From the NCBI GenBank assembly GCA_016721305.1, contig JADKIH010000002.1, positions 248,001 to 312,000 of the forward strand: a DNA stretch of 64,000 nucleotides. The letters run 5' to 3'. The position numbers were made by a program, and so were the translations under genes. Below, in pieces: positions 1 through 8,316 of the stretch. Position 1 is the first letter of the stretch, and each line of letters opens with the position of its first letter. The notes beneath the pieces are model-generated. The model did not search any database, had not been told where the DNA came from, and saw only the letters and a list, made by a program, of their open reading frames with translations. This stretch comes from Bacteroidota bacterium (GTDB taxonomy: Bacteria > Bacteroidota > Bacteroidia > AKYH767-A > 2013-40CM-41-45).

Positions 1-2039
1 GAATATCGATTTCGATACTCTTCAACGGAAGTTCAGCTTTGTTTACAATAACAAATCTCTTCGTGTCTATACAGCAGGTAACCCTAACGGAACAAACTTC
101 AGAGATATCGGATATTACTTTAACAACTCTCCGGTAGAATACGATGGCTGTCAGGTTGCACCCGCCATTCATGTCGCCGTACTTGATTCTATCTCACTGC
201 AACCATGGACAACGTGCGATTATTCTGTTCAACAAGCAAACACGTTTTACCCTGCCTCTCCGGGGTTTGTAACTTCGGTCAGGTTCATCAACCAACATGG
301 CCATATACAGGATGCGGGCATCAGCGTTCTGAAAACTATTTCATTTTCCGATACAGTGATGTTGATCAAATGCCAGCGTTCCAGAATTTCATAGCGTCTG
401 TGCCGGCGGGTAATTACATTATTTTGTACTCCTGGTTTACTGAAGCATATTCAGCTTCACCAAACAATGCATATTTATTCAACACAATCAATTCACTCGG
501 CTTTAATACCGGTGCACTCCAGGACAACACTCCTTTTATTTACCTTCTTAAAAAGGAGACTTATCAAGTCTGCAGGAAGTTCACGGAACATCGGCAAATG
601 ATACTATTGTGATGAATGCGTTATTATCTTCTCATTGGAATCGCGGTACATATCACAGCACTGCAATTGGACCTTCATCACGTTGGGAATCCCTCCATTG
701 GAATCAGAATCCTGACGAGCCGGATCCTTCGCCGGATCAATATCATGTGAATGTACTTGGATTAAACTCCACAACAAATTCATGGGATGTACTTGCCTCC
801 AACTTATCTTATGCAACCGGCAAAGACACTACTTTGAGTTGGATCAACGCCAATACATATCAGTATCTTAAACTGGAAACTTTTGTTCAGGACGACTCTT
901 TATTCAGTCCGGCACAGATGAGATATTGGAGAGTTTACCACGACGAAGTGCCTGAAGCAGCTTTAAACCCTAATTATAATTACAGTCTTTATTCTGAGCA
1001 ATTATCAGAAGGCGATACTTTACGTTTCAGTGTTGGCATCGAGAATATCAGCAATCTGAACATGGATAGTCTGGGTGTGAAATTCTACATGTACGACAAG
1101 AATCGTTACAAGCACAATTTATCCGTAGTCAAGCTCGATTCACTTCGTGCTAACAGGTCACTCATTGCCAGTATGCGCATCGATACGACACTTGGACTTG
1201 CAGGTGAAAATAGTTTGTGGGTCGAAGTCAATCCGTTCGATACACTTCATCAGATTGAGAAATACCATTTCAACAACTTGGGAGAAATTAAATTCAATGT
1301 AATTCGTGATAATATCAATCCGATTCGCCATGTCACATTTGACGCGATCCACATTATGAATGGCGATATCGTTTCAGGAAACCCTCAGATTGCAATTCAA
1401 TTGCATGACGAGAATAAACTCCTCGCGCTGAATGATACTTCGAAGTTCAAAGTCTATTTGCGAAAACCGGGATCAACAACTTCCGAACAGATTTCATTCC
1501 AGGCTCCGTTGTATGGTGCAGCTATGCGATTTACTCCTGCCAGCTTACCGAAGAACAGTTGTCGTATCGACTGGGAACCAACATTAGCCGATGACGGAAC
1601 TTACACTCTCGAAGTCGAAGCTGCAGACAGAAGTAATAACGAATCCGGAAAGTTCAATTACCGAATTCAGTTTGAAGTCGTCAATAAATCATCGATTACC
1701 GAAGTGCTCAACTACCCGAATCCATTCTCTACTTCTACTCGCTTTGTCTTCACACTTACCGGAAATGAAACTCCGACACACATGAAAATCCAAATCATGA
1801 CGGTTACCGGAAAAATCGTACGGGAAATTATGCTGAACGAATTAGGAAATATTCACGTCGGACGGAATATTACCGACTACGCATGGGATGGAAAAGACGA
1901 ATTCGGCGATCAGTTAGCCAACGGCGTTTACCTCTACCGCGTTATCACTGATCTCAACGGCGAAAAAATCGAACATCGCGAGACGGATATTGATACGTAC
2001 TTTAAGAAGGGTTGGGGGAAGATGTATTTGATGCGTTAA
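1..2039 (+). CDS. porU2: Type IX secretion sortase-like protein PorU2, C-terminal part, two frameshifts
   Basis: This is the 3' part of a C25-peptidase-related T9SS protein; the 5' end lies outside the window. PorU-type proteins work at the outer membrane, releasing or attaching T9SS cargo. The last ~110 residues form a FlgD-like Ig domain (NYPNPFSTSTRFVF, then DEFGDQLANGVYLYRV) and the chain ends KKGWGKMYLMR, a tail I recognise as typical of PorU2. A CARDB-like stretch precedes it. The reading frame moves twice: from frame 2 to frame 1 at the GGGG run 262-265 (ASP then GVCNFGQV), and from frame 1 to frame 3 at the A-run 550-554 (FIYLLKK then GTSANDTIVMN). Each is repaired by adding one base to the run, so sequencing error is more likely than decay. 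The catalytic region is not in the window. Confidence 0.8.
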
Positions 2040-2054
2040 CCAATCAGGTAATTT

Positions 2055-2268
2055 GCTGATTAGCTGATTAGCTAATCATGAAAGTTGACACTGTATTAGA
2101 CTAAATACGGTGATAAAAAAAGCATCATCATTACTAATACTTATAAAAGAGAAAGGCTGCTTTATTCAAAGCAGCCTTTCTCTTTTATAAGTATTAGTAA
2201 ATCCAATTAGCAATGTTGCTACCGAATCCCTCATCAGCTAATCAACTAATCAGCTAATCAGCTAATTA
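2055..2268. repeat. Inverted 8-nt tandem repeat arms around a hairpin
   Basis: The porU2/yebC gap is bounded by two arrays of 8-nt words in opposite orientation: GCTGATTA units at 2055-2078 and TCAGCTAA units at 2234-2268. The second array runs into the yebC stop codon. Between them sits a 33-bp perfect hairpin. The arms can pair with each other, giving a nested structure. Confidence 0.75.
2131..2200. terminator. 33-bp perfect hairpin between convergent genes
   Basis: Positions 2131-2163 and 2168-2200 are exact reverse complements with a 4-nt loop (ATTC). It lies between convergent porU2 and yebC, so it can act as a bidirectional transcription stop. It is much longer than an ordinary intrinsic terminator and lacks a clear U-tract outside the stem. 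Confidence 0.7.
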
Positions 2269-2976
2269 TTTCAAATTATGATAAACTGCCTGCACATCAT
2301 CATCCTCTTCAAACTTATCAATGAGGGCGAGGATTTCGTCGGTTTGGGTTTCGTCTAGCTCTACTGTTGTTGTAGGGATTCGCTCGAGGGCAGCTTTTTT
2401 GATTGTGATATGTTTATCCTCTAAGCCCTTCGACATTTTACCAAAGTCTTCGTAAGCTGTGTAGATGATGATTTCCTCTTCATCCACCTCCATGCTGTCG
2501 AGTCCGAAATCGATAAGCTCGAGTTCTAATTCGTCCGGATTAATTTTATCGTCTTTCGCAATACGGAACACTCCCTTACGCGTAAACATAAAATCCAGTG
2601 AACCTGTTTTTCCGAGCGTACCATCACCACGGTTAAAATACATACGGATATTTGCGACAGTTCGAGTTGTGTTGTCAGTTGCTGTCTCTACTAAAATGGC
2701 AACCCCATATGGGCCATATCCTTCGTATACCGTCTCATCGTAACTGCCCTCATCTTTCGACGATGCACGCTTGATAGCGCCGTCGATTCGATCTTTAGGC
2801 ATATTAAGACCCTTGGCATTTTGAATAGCTGTTCGCAATCGCGGATTACTATCCGGATCCGGACCATTGGCTTTTACTGCAATTGCAATTTCACGTCCGA
2901 CTTTTGTAAAGGCTTTCGCCATTTTGTCGTAACGGGCAAACATTTTATGCTTCCGTTTCTCAAAGACACGTCCCAT
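2266..2976 (-). CDS. yebC: YebC/PmpR family transcriptional or translational regulator
   Basis: 236 residues, close to the family's usual 235-250. YebC/TACO1 proteins bind nucleic acid or ribosomes; recent work links them to relief of ribosome stalling and older work to transcriptional control. The N-terminal helical domain (MGRVFEKRKHKMFARYD... with PRLRTAIQNAKGLNMPKDRI at about residues 45-65) and the acidic domain 2 (YEGYGPYGVAILVE) are diagnostic. The protein starts at an ATG 21 nt downstream of a TACTTTG motif. It is convergent with porU2 and shares the hairpin-bearing gap. No frame disruption. Confidence 0.93.
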   Translation of the reverse strand: MGRVFEKRKHKMFARYDKMAKAFTKVGREIAIAVKANGPDPDSNPRLRTAIQNAKGLNMPKDRIDGAIKRASSKDEGSYDETVYEGYGPYGVAILVETATDNTTRTVANIRMYFNRGDGTLGKTGSLDFMFTRKGVFRIAKDDKINPDELELELIDFGLDSMEVDEEEIIIYTAYEDFGKMSKGLEDKHITIKKAALERIPTTTVELDETQTDEILALIDKFEEDDDVQAVYHNLK

Positions 2977-2997
2977 AATAGATACTTATTTTGGCCG

Positions 2998-3004
2998 CAA
3001 AGTA
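2998..3004 (-). promoter_or_regulatory. Putative -7 element upstream of yebC
   Basis: TACTTTG (then CGG) on the minus strand, ending 21 nt before the yebC ATG. It is the TA-N-TTTG form seen before many starts in this window. No convincing -33 box was identified. Confidence 0.4.
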
Positions 3005-3070
3005 GGTTTTTTGCGGAAATTCCACAACTCAACTCCCTGCATCTCGACAGGTTTTTACGGGAGGGGGTTC

Positions 3071-3254
3071 GCAAATTCGGGAACTTGAAAATTCGGAAAT
3101 TAGCAAATTCGGAAATTCGGAAATGGGCGGCAAAGCTAACGACAACCTACAAAACAAAACCGTCTATTTTATTGCATATCAATAAAATAGACGGTTTTGT
3201 AAATATTAGCCTTCCGATCCGGGTAGGCCGCCAATTTGCTAATTTGCTAATCGC
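3071..3254. repeat. Second nested repeat: 8-nt arms around a hairpin
   Basis: Units of AAATTCGG/AAATTAGC at 3071-3130 face units of AATTTGCT at 3229-3252, which abut the stop of the S41 protease gene. The inner 3154-3200 segment is a perfect hairpin. The architecture matches the 2055-2268 element, but the words differ. Confidence 0.7.
3154..3200 (-). terminator. 20-bp perfect hairpin downstream of the S41 protease gene
   Basis: 3154-3173 and 3181-3200 are exact reverse complements around a 7-nt loop whose outer G and C can also pair. It sits just past the minus-strand stop at 3255, so it probably ends that transcript before yebC. Confidence 0.65.
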
Positions 3255-5009
3255 CTAGTAAGCCTCCTCCCGCTCCGCATTCGCTTTCGCCTGTACTTCG
3301 CTGCCGGGCTTGCCGATCACTTTATACTGGCCTTCGCCTTTGAGGATAGTTGTGTAAAGAGATGAGTTATTCATTACTTCAATCGCTTTCTTCACTTCCG
3401 GATCGTATTTGAAACCGGCTTCGAGGCGACCTTTTTGATAATAATAGCGAGCTGCAATTTCTCCTTCCAAAACTTCTTTCACTTCGTTATGGTGATTTTG
3501 CAAATCCATCTTTTTATTGTCTTTCAACTTTTGTTGCAAGGCAAGGAATTCGGTTTTTACCACATCATAATGTTTGTCTTTTTCCAATGCCTTTCTGAAA
3601 TCCTCCAACTTCTTCTCAGAACGATCGGTGTAGTCGAAAGTCTTACCATCGAGGAAATGAACGAAATCATTGTATTCGCTTTCCGTGATCGAAAATGATT
3701 TGGCATCTGAGATAGAAACATGCTCTCTGGCATACTTATTTGCATAATCATAGACGAGATAATTGCTGAAAAGAGCAACGGTAAGATTGCTGTATGGATT
3801 AGGGTCGGTGTAAACATCCGGAAAAATTCCGCTTCCGTCATAAACCGAACGACCGTTCTTAGTTTTGAATTCGGTAATCAATGAATCAGGTACTTTGTAA
3901 ACGCTGCCATCAGAATTACGATGTGTGTAATCGAGCGCCTGAATGCAACGACCGCTTGGGGTGTAATACTTTGCAATTGTTACTTTCAAAAGCGTGTTGT
4001 ACGACAAGTTATAAGTTTGCTGAACAAGTCCTTTTCCGAAAGAACGCTGACCGATTACCACTCCCCGATCTAATTCCTGAATAGCTCCGGTAACGATCTC
4101 TGATGCTGATGCCGAGCCGCGATCAACCAAAACAGTGAGAGGTATTTCTTTGTCGATAGCAGTTTTACTTGCAAAATAATCGACATTCATTTCCTTGATC
4201 TTTCCTTTTTGGGCAACAATTTTTTGATTGTCGTCGACAAAAAGATTTACGATATCGACAGCTTCTTTTAAAAGTCCACCGCCATTGCCTCTCAAATCGA
4301 GAATGACGTGCTTCATATTCGGATTTTGTTTCAGCGTAACCAAAGCTTCTTTTACCTCTGTTGCAGCATTCTCAAGGAACTGATTCAATTTAATGTAACC
4401 GGTATTTTCCGAAACCATTCCGAAGTATGGTACATTCTTAAATTTTATTTCATCACGAACAATCGTTTTTTCAATCGGGGAAGATACTCCTTCACGTTTG
4501 AGAACGATTTTAACAGAAGTCCCCTTCTGCCCTTTCATGAATTCGGTAATATCATCTACTTGTCGTCCCGAAGAAGTATTCCCATTAACTGAAATGATCT
4601 TGTCGCCAATTCTTACATCAGCTTTTTGTGCAGGAAAGCCTTCGTAAACTTCACTGATTTCAATCTCTCCGTTACGCTGATGAACTAGCGCACCGATTCC
4701 GCCATACTCCGCAGAGATGTGCGTCATTTTGTAATCTTCGATTTCGCTTTCAGGAATATAATTCGTGTATGGATCTAACGAACCTAGCATTGCGTCAATT
4801 CCCTTTTTCATTAATTCACCGGGCTGTACGCTGTCGACATAATAAATATTTACATCACGAAAAACCGTCGTGAAAATGTCAAGGTTTTTTCCGACTTCGA
4901 AATAGTAGTCGTCGACGAAACTATACGAGGCAAACGAAACGACGGAAACTGCTACAACAACCGCAGTCTTCTTGCGATTGATGACCCATTGTTTGAACTT
5001 CTGAAACAT
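3255..5009 (-). CDS. S41 family C-terminal processing peptidase with PDZ domain
   Basis: Tail-specific serine protease of the CtpA/Prc type, exported and anchored by one N-terminal membrane segment (about residues 13-32), so it acts in the periplasm. A PDZ domain (EYGGIGALVHQ ... GDKIISVNG, about residues 100-165) selects C-termini. The S41 core carries the Ser nucleophile in GSASASEI (near residue 300) and the general-base Lys in SFGKGLVQQ (near 325), so it looks active. The longest frame would begin at TTG 5042; I prefer ATG 5009 (MFQKFKQW), giving 584 residues. It follows the YciI/BstA cluster on the same strand. Confidence 0.92.
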   Translation of the reverse strand: MFQKFKQWVINRKKTAVVVAVSVVSFASYSFVDDYYFEVGKNLDIFTTVFRDVNIYYVDSVQPGELMKKGIDAMLGSLDPYTNYIPESEIEDYKMTHISAEYGGIGALVHQRNGEIEISEVYEGFPAQKADVRIGDKIISVNGNTSSGRQVDDITEFMKGQKGTSVKIVLKREGVSSPIEKTIVRDEIKFKNVPYFGMVSENTGYIKLNQFLENAATEVKEALVTLKQNPNMKHVILDLRGNGGGLLKEAVDIVNLFVDDNQKIVAQKGKIKEMNVDYFASKTAIDKEIPLTVLVDRGSASASEIVTGAIQELDRGVVIGQRSFGKGLVQQTYNLSYNTLLKVTIAKYYTPSGRCIQALDYTHRNSDGSVYKVPDSLITEFKTKNGRSVYDGSGIFPDVYTDPNPYSNLTVALFSNYLVYDYANKYAREHVSISDAKSFSITESEYNDFVHFLDGKTFDYTDRSEKKLEDFRKALEKDKHYDVVKTEFLALQQKLKDNKKMDLQNHHNEVKEVLEGEIAARYYYQKGRLEAGFKYDPEVKKAIEVMNNSSLYTTILKGEGQYKVIGKPGSEVQAKANAEREEAY

Positions 5010-5167
5010 AGAAAGGAATTTGAATAGCTGATTGTTACGCAAATAACGGTAAAAGGTTGGTTTGATTTTATAAATTTAAGGTATATTAACGAGTTGTGAC
5101 AAAGGGCTTACATTCAGCCTGTCATACCTTAAAAAAAGCTCAATTCATCGCCCGAAAATGAGGCTGA

Positions 5168-5293
5168 TCAGCGGAAATTGTTTCTGAAGTAGACGAAGAT
5201 CCATTCAAACAAAAACACCAGTCCCATTATGACGGCCAGAATTAACACTAAAGTACCCACGGGAAGCTTTCCCGGCTTTTCATCGTTTTCCAT
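5168..5293 (-). CDS. Small single-pass membrane protein (41 aa)
   Basis: An ATG-to-TGA frame of 41 codons reads MENDEKPGKLPVGTLVLIL... and ends FVYFRNNFR. It has a charged N-terminus, one hydrophobic span (about residues 12-34) and a basic C-terminus. It starts 2 nt after the stop of the upstream YciI-type gene, so the two are probably cotranscribed. The layout resembles small subunits or regulators of membrane complexes, but I cannot name a family. Support is the start/stop arrangement, the tight spacing and the TM pattern. Confidence 0.55.
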   Translation of the reverse strand: MENDEKPGKLPVGTLVLILAVIMGLVFLFEWIFVYFRNNFR

Positions 5294-5295
5294 AC

Positions 5296-5670
5296 TTAAC
5301 GCAATACAGTACCCTTTTTCCCGTACCAGGGATGAATAATAAAATCTAAACGACCGGCAGCAATTGCAGGATCGGTTTTTAGCAATGCGATCACTTCTTC
5401 TTTTGATTCGACATTAAAGATAAAAATTCCTCTCCAATCTGTGTCATCGGCAAACGGACCGGCAAGGTCTATTTTCCCTTCTTCGTACAAACGAGTGATA
5501 TTGGCTAAATGTCCTTCTTGTATTTTTGCTACCGTCGCAGAATCCTGCGTTCGATTAGCGCCTTTGACCAGTATCACAAAATAGTATTGCTTAAGGTCCA
5601 TTTCGGCATCCTGCGCTTTCACAACGAAAATACTAACGAAGAATGCTAGGAGTGTAAAGTATATTTTCAT
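5296..5670 (-). CDS. Secreted YciI-like domain protein
   Basis: 124 residues. The signal peptide (MKIYFTLLAFFVSIFVVKAQ) precedes a YciI-like ferredoxin-fold domain with GHLANITRLYEEGKI and AGPFADD, patterns seen in YciI/YCII proteins. YciI relatives in other contexts act as small dehalogenase-like or accessory enzymes; the function here is unknown. The signal peptide puts it in the periplasm, which is common for Bacteroidota YciI homologues. It starts 2 nt after the BstA-like gene's stop and is followed by the 41-residue membrane protein. Confidence 0.8.
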   Translation of the reverse strand: MKIYFTLLAFFVSIFVVKAQDAEMDLKQYYFVILVKGANRTQDSATVAKIQEGHLANITRLYEEGKIDLAGPFADDTDWRGIFIFNVESKEEVIALLKTDPAIAAGRLDFIIHPWYGKKGTVLR

Positions 5671-5672
5671 GT

Positions 5673-6209
5673 TTAGTTATTTATCACATTATGCAAATGA
5701 GCGAGATGATGGCGGCAATGCCAGGCATAAATTGACAAAGCAAGATCCAAGGTAAATTGCTTACCACTCTCCGGATGAAAATAAGTCCTGGAAAATTCAT
5801 CAGGCTCCATATTGTTGAGAACATGTACCCAGCGAGAATGAACGGCCCGGGTCAAATCCACAGAAACAATAGGGTCCATATCCCGACTGTCGGACAACTT
5901 CGCCCACAAGCTTTCGATATATGGTTTAATGGTTGGATTATCTTCTGTTAAGGTGAGCTTGAATCTTATATATGCATTCATATGACTATCGGCCACATGA
6001 TGAATGACCTCCCGTGCATTCCATCCTTCGGGGCGATATTGAATGTTAAACCGATCCAAACTTTTTAATTTTGAATAGGCCTTTTCCACCTCAGCCGGAA
6101 ATGCTGCTAAAATCGAAATCGCAGCTCGTCGGCTTTCCATATCGTATTTTGAAGGGGCAGAAAATTTTCCTACCGGGTACTGTAATTTGCTAAATTCTTC
6201 AGGTGTCAT
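5673..6209 (-). CDS. DinB/YfiT-like metal-dependent hydrolase or bacillithiol transferase
   Basis: 178 residues of the DinB-like four-helix family. The N-terminal motif LQYPVGKF and the metal-binding histidines in VIHHVADSHMNAY (about residue 70) and WHCRHHLAHL (about 165) match the YfiT/BstA putative bacillithiol S-transferase group. Bacillithiol is made by many Bacteroidota, so thiol transfer to electrophiles is plausible but inferred. It is the first gene of a tight minus-strand run with the YciI and 41-residue proteins, and is divergent from the amidohydrolase gene. Confidence 0.82.
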   Translation of the reverse strand: MTPEEFSKLQYPVGKFSAPSKYDMESRRAAISILAAFPAEVEKAYSKLKSLDRFNIQYRPEGWNAREVIHHVADSHMNAYIRFKLTLTEDNPTIKPYIESLWAKLSDSRDMDPIVSVDLTRAVHSRWVHVLNNMEPDEFSRTYFHPESGKQFTLDLALSIYAWHCRHHLAHLHNVINN

Positions 6210-6243
6210 TGAATTCTTGATTAATTACTGCGAAGATATTATT

Positions 6244-6250
6244 TACTTTG
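6244..6250 (+). promoter_or_regulatory. Putative -7 element for the amidohydrolase gene
   Basis: TACTTTG followed by CA, ending 23 nt before the ATG at 6274. Same TA-N-TTTG form as at several other starts here. A CTTG at 6216-6219 is a weak, widely spaced -33 candidate. Confidence 0.4.
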
Positions 6251-6273
6251 CACTATAGTAACATGTATGCATC

Positions 6274-7923
6274 ATGAATAAAAAATTAACACTCGCCGGA
6301 TTTTTTCTGCTTATTAGCACTCTTTTCTCCTGCCACATCCAAAGGCATGTTGACACAATCGTTTTCAACGGCAAAATTTACACTGTAGATAACGGCTTTT
6401 CAGTCGTAGAAGCCATGGCCATTAAAAACGGCAAGATTGTAAGCATAGGCAGTACCGAAGACATGCTTTATGATTACTCTGCCGATGAGAAAATTGACCT
6501 GAAAGGAAATACAGCTTATCCGGGATTCATTGATGCTCACTGCCATTTCTATGGGTATGCTACCGACTTAACAAAATGTAATTTAACAGGCACTTCAAGC
6601 TACAGCGAGCTGATTGGCCAACTGACTGAATTTGCAAAGACTAACAAGTTCACATGGCTACTTGGAAGAGGATGGGATCAGAATGACTGGGAAGTGAAAG
6701 AATATCCGAATAACCATGAGCTCGACAGCCTATTCCCTACTTTGCCCGTATTTCTGATGCGAATTGACGGGCATGCTGCTCTCTGTAATTCTGCCGCTTT
6801 GAAGCTGGCCGGTATCGATGAAAACACTAAAATCGATGGTGGTGAAATTTTGAAAAAAGACGGGAAGTTAACAGGTGTCGTGATTGACCATGCTATGGAA
6901 CAAGTGTTTTCTAAAATTCCGCCTTTCAGTTCTGACATAGTCGAATCATCAATTCTTAAAGCTCAACAGAATTGCTTTGAAGTGGGACTTACAACGGTAG
7001 ATGATGCAGGACTTGGTAAGGACTCAATTTTTACATTGCACAAACTGCAAAAGGAAGATAAACTCCGTTTACGCATCTATGCAATGATTTCTGACGACCC
7101 TGTCACTTTAAATCACTTCATTGAACATGGTCCTTTCAAAAGCGATCGGCTAAATGTCCGCGCAATTAAAATATATGCCGATGGTTCATTAGGATCGAGA
7201 GGAGCTTGCATGAAAGCCGACTATGCTGATCTACCCGGTCATAAAGGATTCTTATTACACCCTGCATCTTACTTCGTTAAAATTGCCGATGAAGCAATTG
7301 AAAACGGATTCCAATTGTGTACTCATGCTATCGGCGATTCAGCAGTAAAAATTACTCTCGCATTTTATGATGCACATTTAAACGGCGAAAATAATCGTCG
7401 ATGGAGAATTGAACATTGCCAGGTTGTTAGTGAAGCCGACAGAAAGCGCTTAGGAACAAATAATATTATCCCCTCTGTTCAACCGACTCATGCGACGAGC
7501 GACATGTATTGGGCGGAAGACCGAATCGGAAAAGATCGGATTAAAGAAGCATATGCTTACAAAGACCTGCTCGACGATGCCGGTGGAATCATTGCATTCG
7601 GCACCGACTTCCCTGTTGAAGGAATCAATCCTATTAATACCTTCTATGCAGCTGTTGCCCGAAAAGATTTAAAAGGCTTTCCGGAAAACGGTTTCCAGAT
7701 TGACAATAAAATAAAGAAAAAAGACGCTTTGAGAGCAATGACTATCTGGGCAGCATATTCTAATTTCGAAGAAGAAGAAAAAGGTTCTCTCGAACAAGGC
7801 AAGTTTGCCGACTTTGTTATTCTCGATACCGATATCATGAAATGCGATGAAAATAAAATCCCCGCAACAAAAGTGTTAGCCACATTTGTAAACGGGGAAA
7901 GAGTTTTCAGTCGTGGCTTCTAA
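6274..7923 (+). CDS. Amidohydrolase family lipoprotein (YtcJ-like)
   Basis: 549 residues. A signal peptide with a lipobox-like end (LLISTLFSC) suggests attachment to the envelope. The metal-dependent amidohydrolase core has the HxH pair in PGFIDAHCHFYG (about residue 85), HAIGD (about 352), a later EHCQ and the Asp of GTDFPVEG (about 448). This arrangement is typical of the YtcJ/LAF3 amidohydrolase-3 group, whose substrates vary (N-acyl or N-formyl compounds, cyclic amides). Substrate unknown. It stands alone on the plus strand, is convergent with the HMA gene (2-nt gap) and is undamaged. Confidence 0.9.
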   Translation: MNKKLTLAGFFLLISTLFSCHIQRHVDTIVFNGKIYTVDNGFSVVEAMAIKNGKIVSIGSTEDMLYDYSADEKIDLKGNTAYPGFIDAHCHFYGYATDLTKCNLTGTSSYSELIGQLTEFAKTNKFTWLLGRGWDQNDWEVKEYPNNHELDSLFPTLPVFLMRIDGHAALCNSAALKLAGIDENTKIDGGEILKKDGKLTGVVIDHAMEQVFSKIPPFSSDIVESSILKAQQNCFEVGLTTVDDAGLGKDSIFTLHKLQKEDKLRLRIYAMISDDPVTLNHFIEHGPFKSDRLNVRAIKIYADGSLGSRGACMKADYADLPGHKGFLLHPASYFVKIADEAIENGFQLCTHAIGDSAVKITLAFYDAHLNGENNRRWRIEHCQVVSEADRKRLGTNNIIPSVQPTHATSDMYWAEDRIGKDRIKEAYAYKDLLDDAGGIIAFGTDFPVEGINPINTFYAAVARKDLKGFPENGFQIDNKIKKKDALRAMTIWAAYSNFEEEEKGSLEQGKFADFVILDTDIMKCDENKIPATKVLATFVNGERVFSRGF

Positions 7924-7925
7924 CG

Positions 7926-8252
7926 TCATTCCTGATGCATCATAGGCTTTTTACAGCATTCGTTTAATCGCTTGTAAGCTTTCTCGTCGGCTTTTAATGT
8001 GTCTGCATCGTAGCCGGATTTAGTAACTGCTACTCTGATTTTATCCGGAGTAACTTTAGCAGCATCATAAACTACGGTCAGTATTGCCGATTTCACATCG
8101 AGCTTTACATCCTTTACACCTTTAACAAAGGAAATATCATTTTCCAATGTCTTTTTGCATTGATCACAAACTGCTGATGTTTTGATATGCAAGGTATCTG
8201 TCTGCGCGGAGAGACGGAGGCTGATTAGGAGGAATATGATTAGATATCTCAT
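7926..8252 (-). CDS. Secreted heavy-metal-associated (HMA) domain protein
   Basis: 108 residues: a signal peptide, then an HMA-like ferredoxin fold with CDQCKKTLENDI (CxxC metal site near residue 30) and VKLDVKSAILTVVYD. It ends with a second thiol/imidazole cluster (ECCKKPMMHQE). HMA domains bind Cu(I), Zn(II) or Hg(II); being exported, this one would be a periplasmic metal carrier. It is the last gene of a three-gene minus-strand group with a TonB-dependent receptor and a HYC_CC_PP-like protein, and the two intergenic gaps are each about 63 nt. The first of these gaps is entirely 7-nt repeats. Confidence 0.82.
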   Translation of the reverse strand: MRYLIIFLLISLRLSAQTDTLHIKTSAVCDQCKKTLENDISFVKGVKDVKLDVKSAILTVVYDAAKVTPDKIRVAVTKSGYDADTLKADEKAYKRLNECCKKPMMHQE

Positions 8253-8253
8253 T

Positions 8254-8316
8254 GGGAATTGGGGATTGGGAATTGGGAATTATGAATTATGAATTATGAA
8301 TTATGAATTATGAATT
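8254..8316. repeat. Nine 7-nt tandem units filling a gene gap
   Basis: The gap is tiled exactly by heptamers: GGGAATT, GGGGATT, GGGAATT, GGGAATT, then ATGAATT five times. It occupies all the space between the TonB-receptor stop and the HMA start. Confidence 0.85.
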
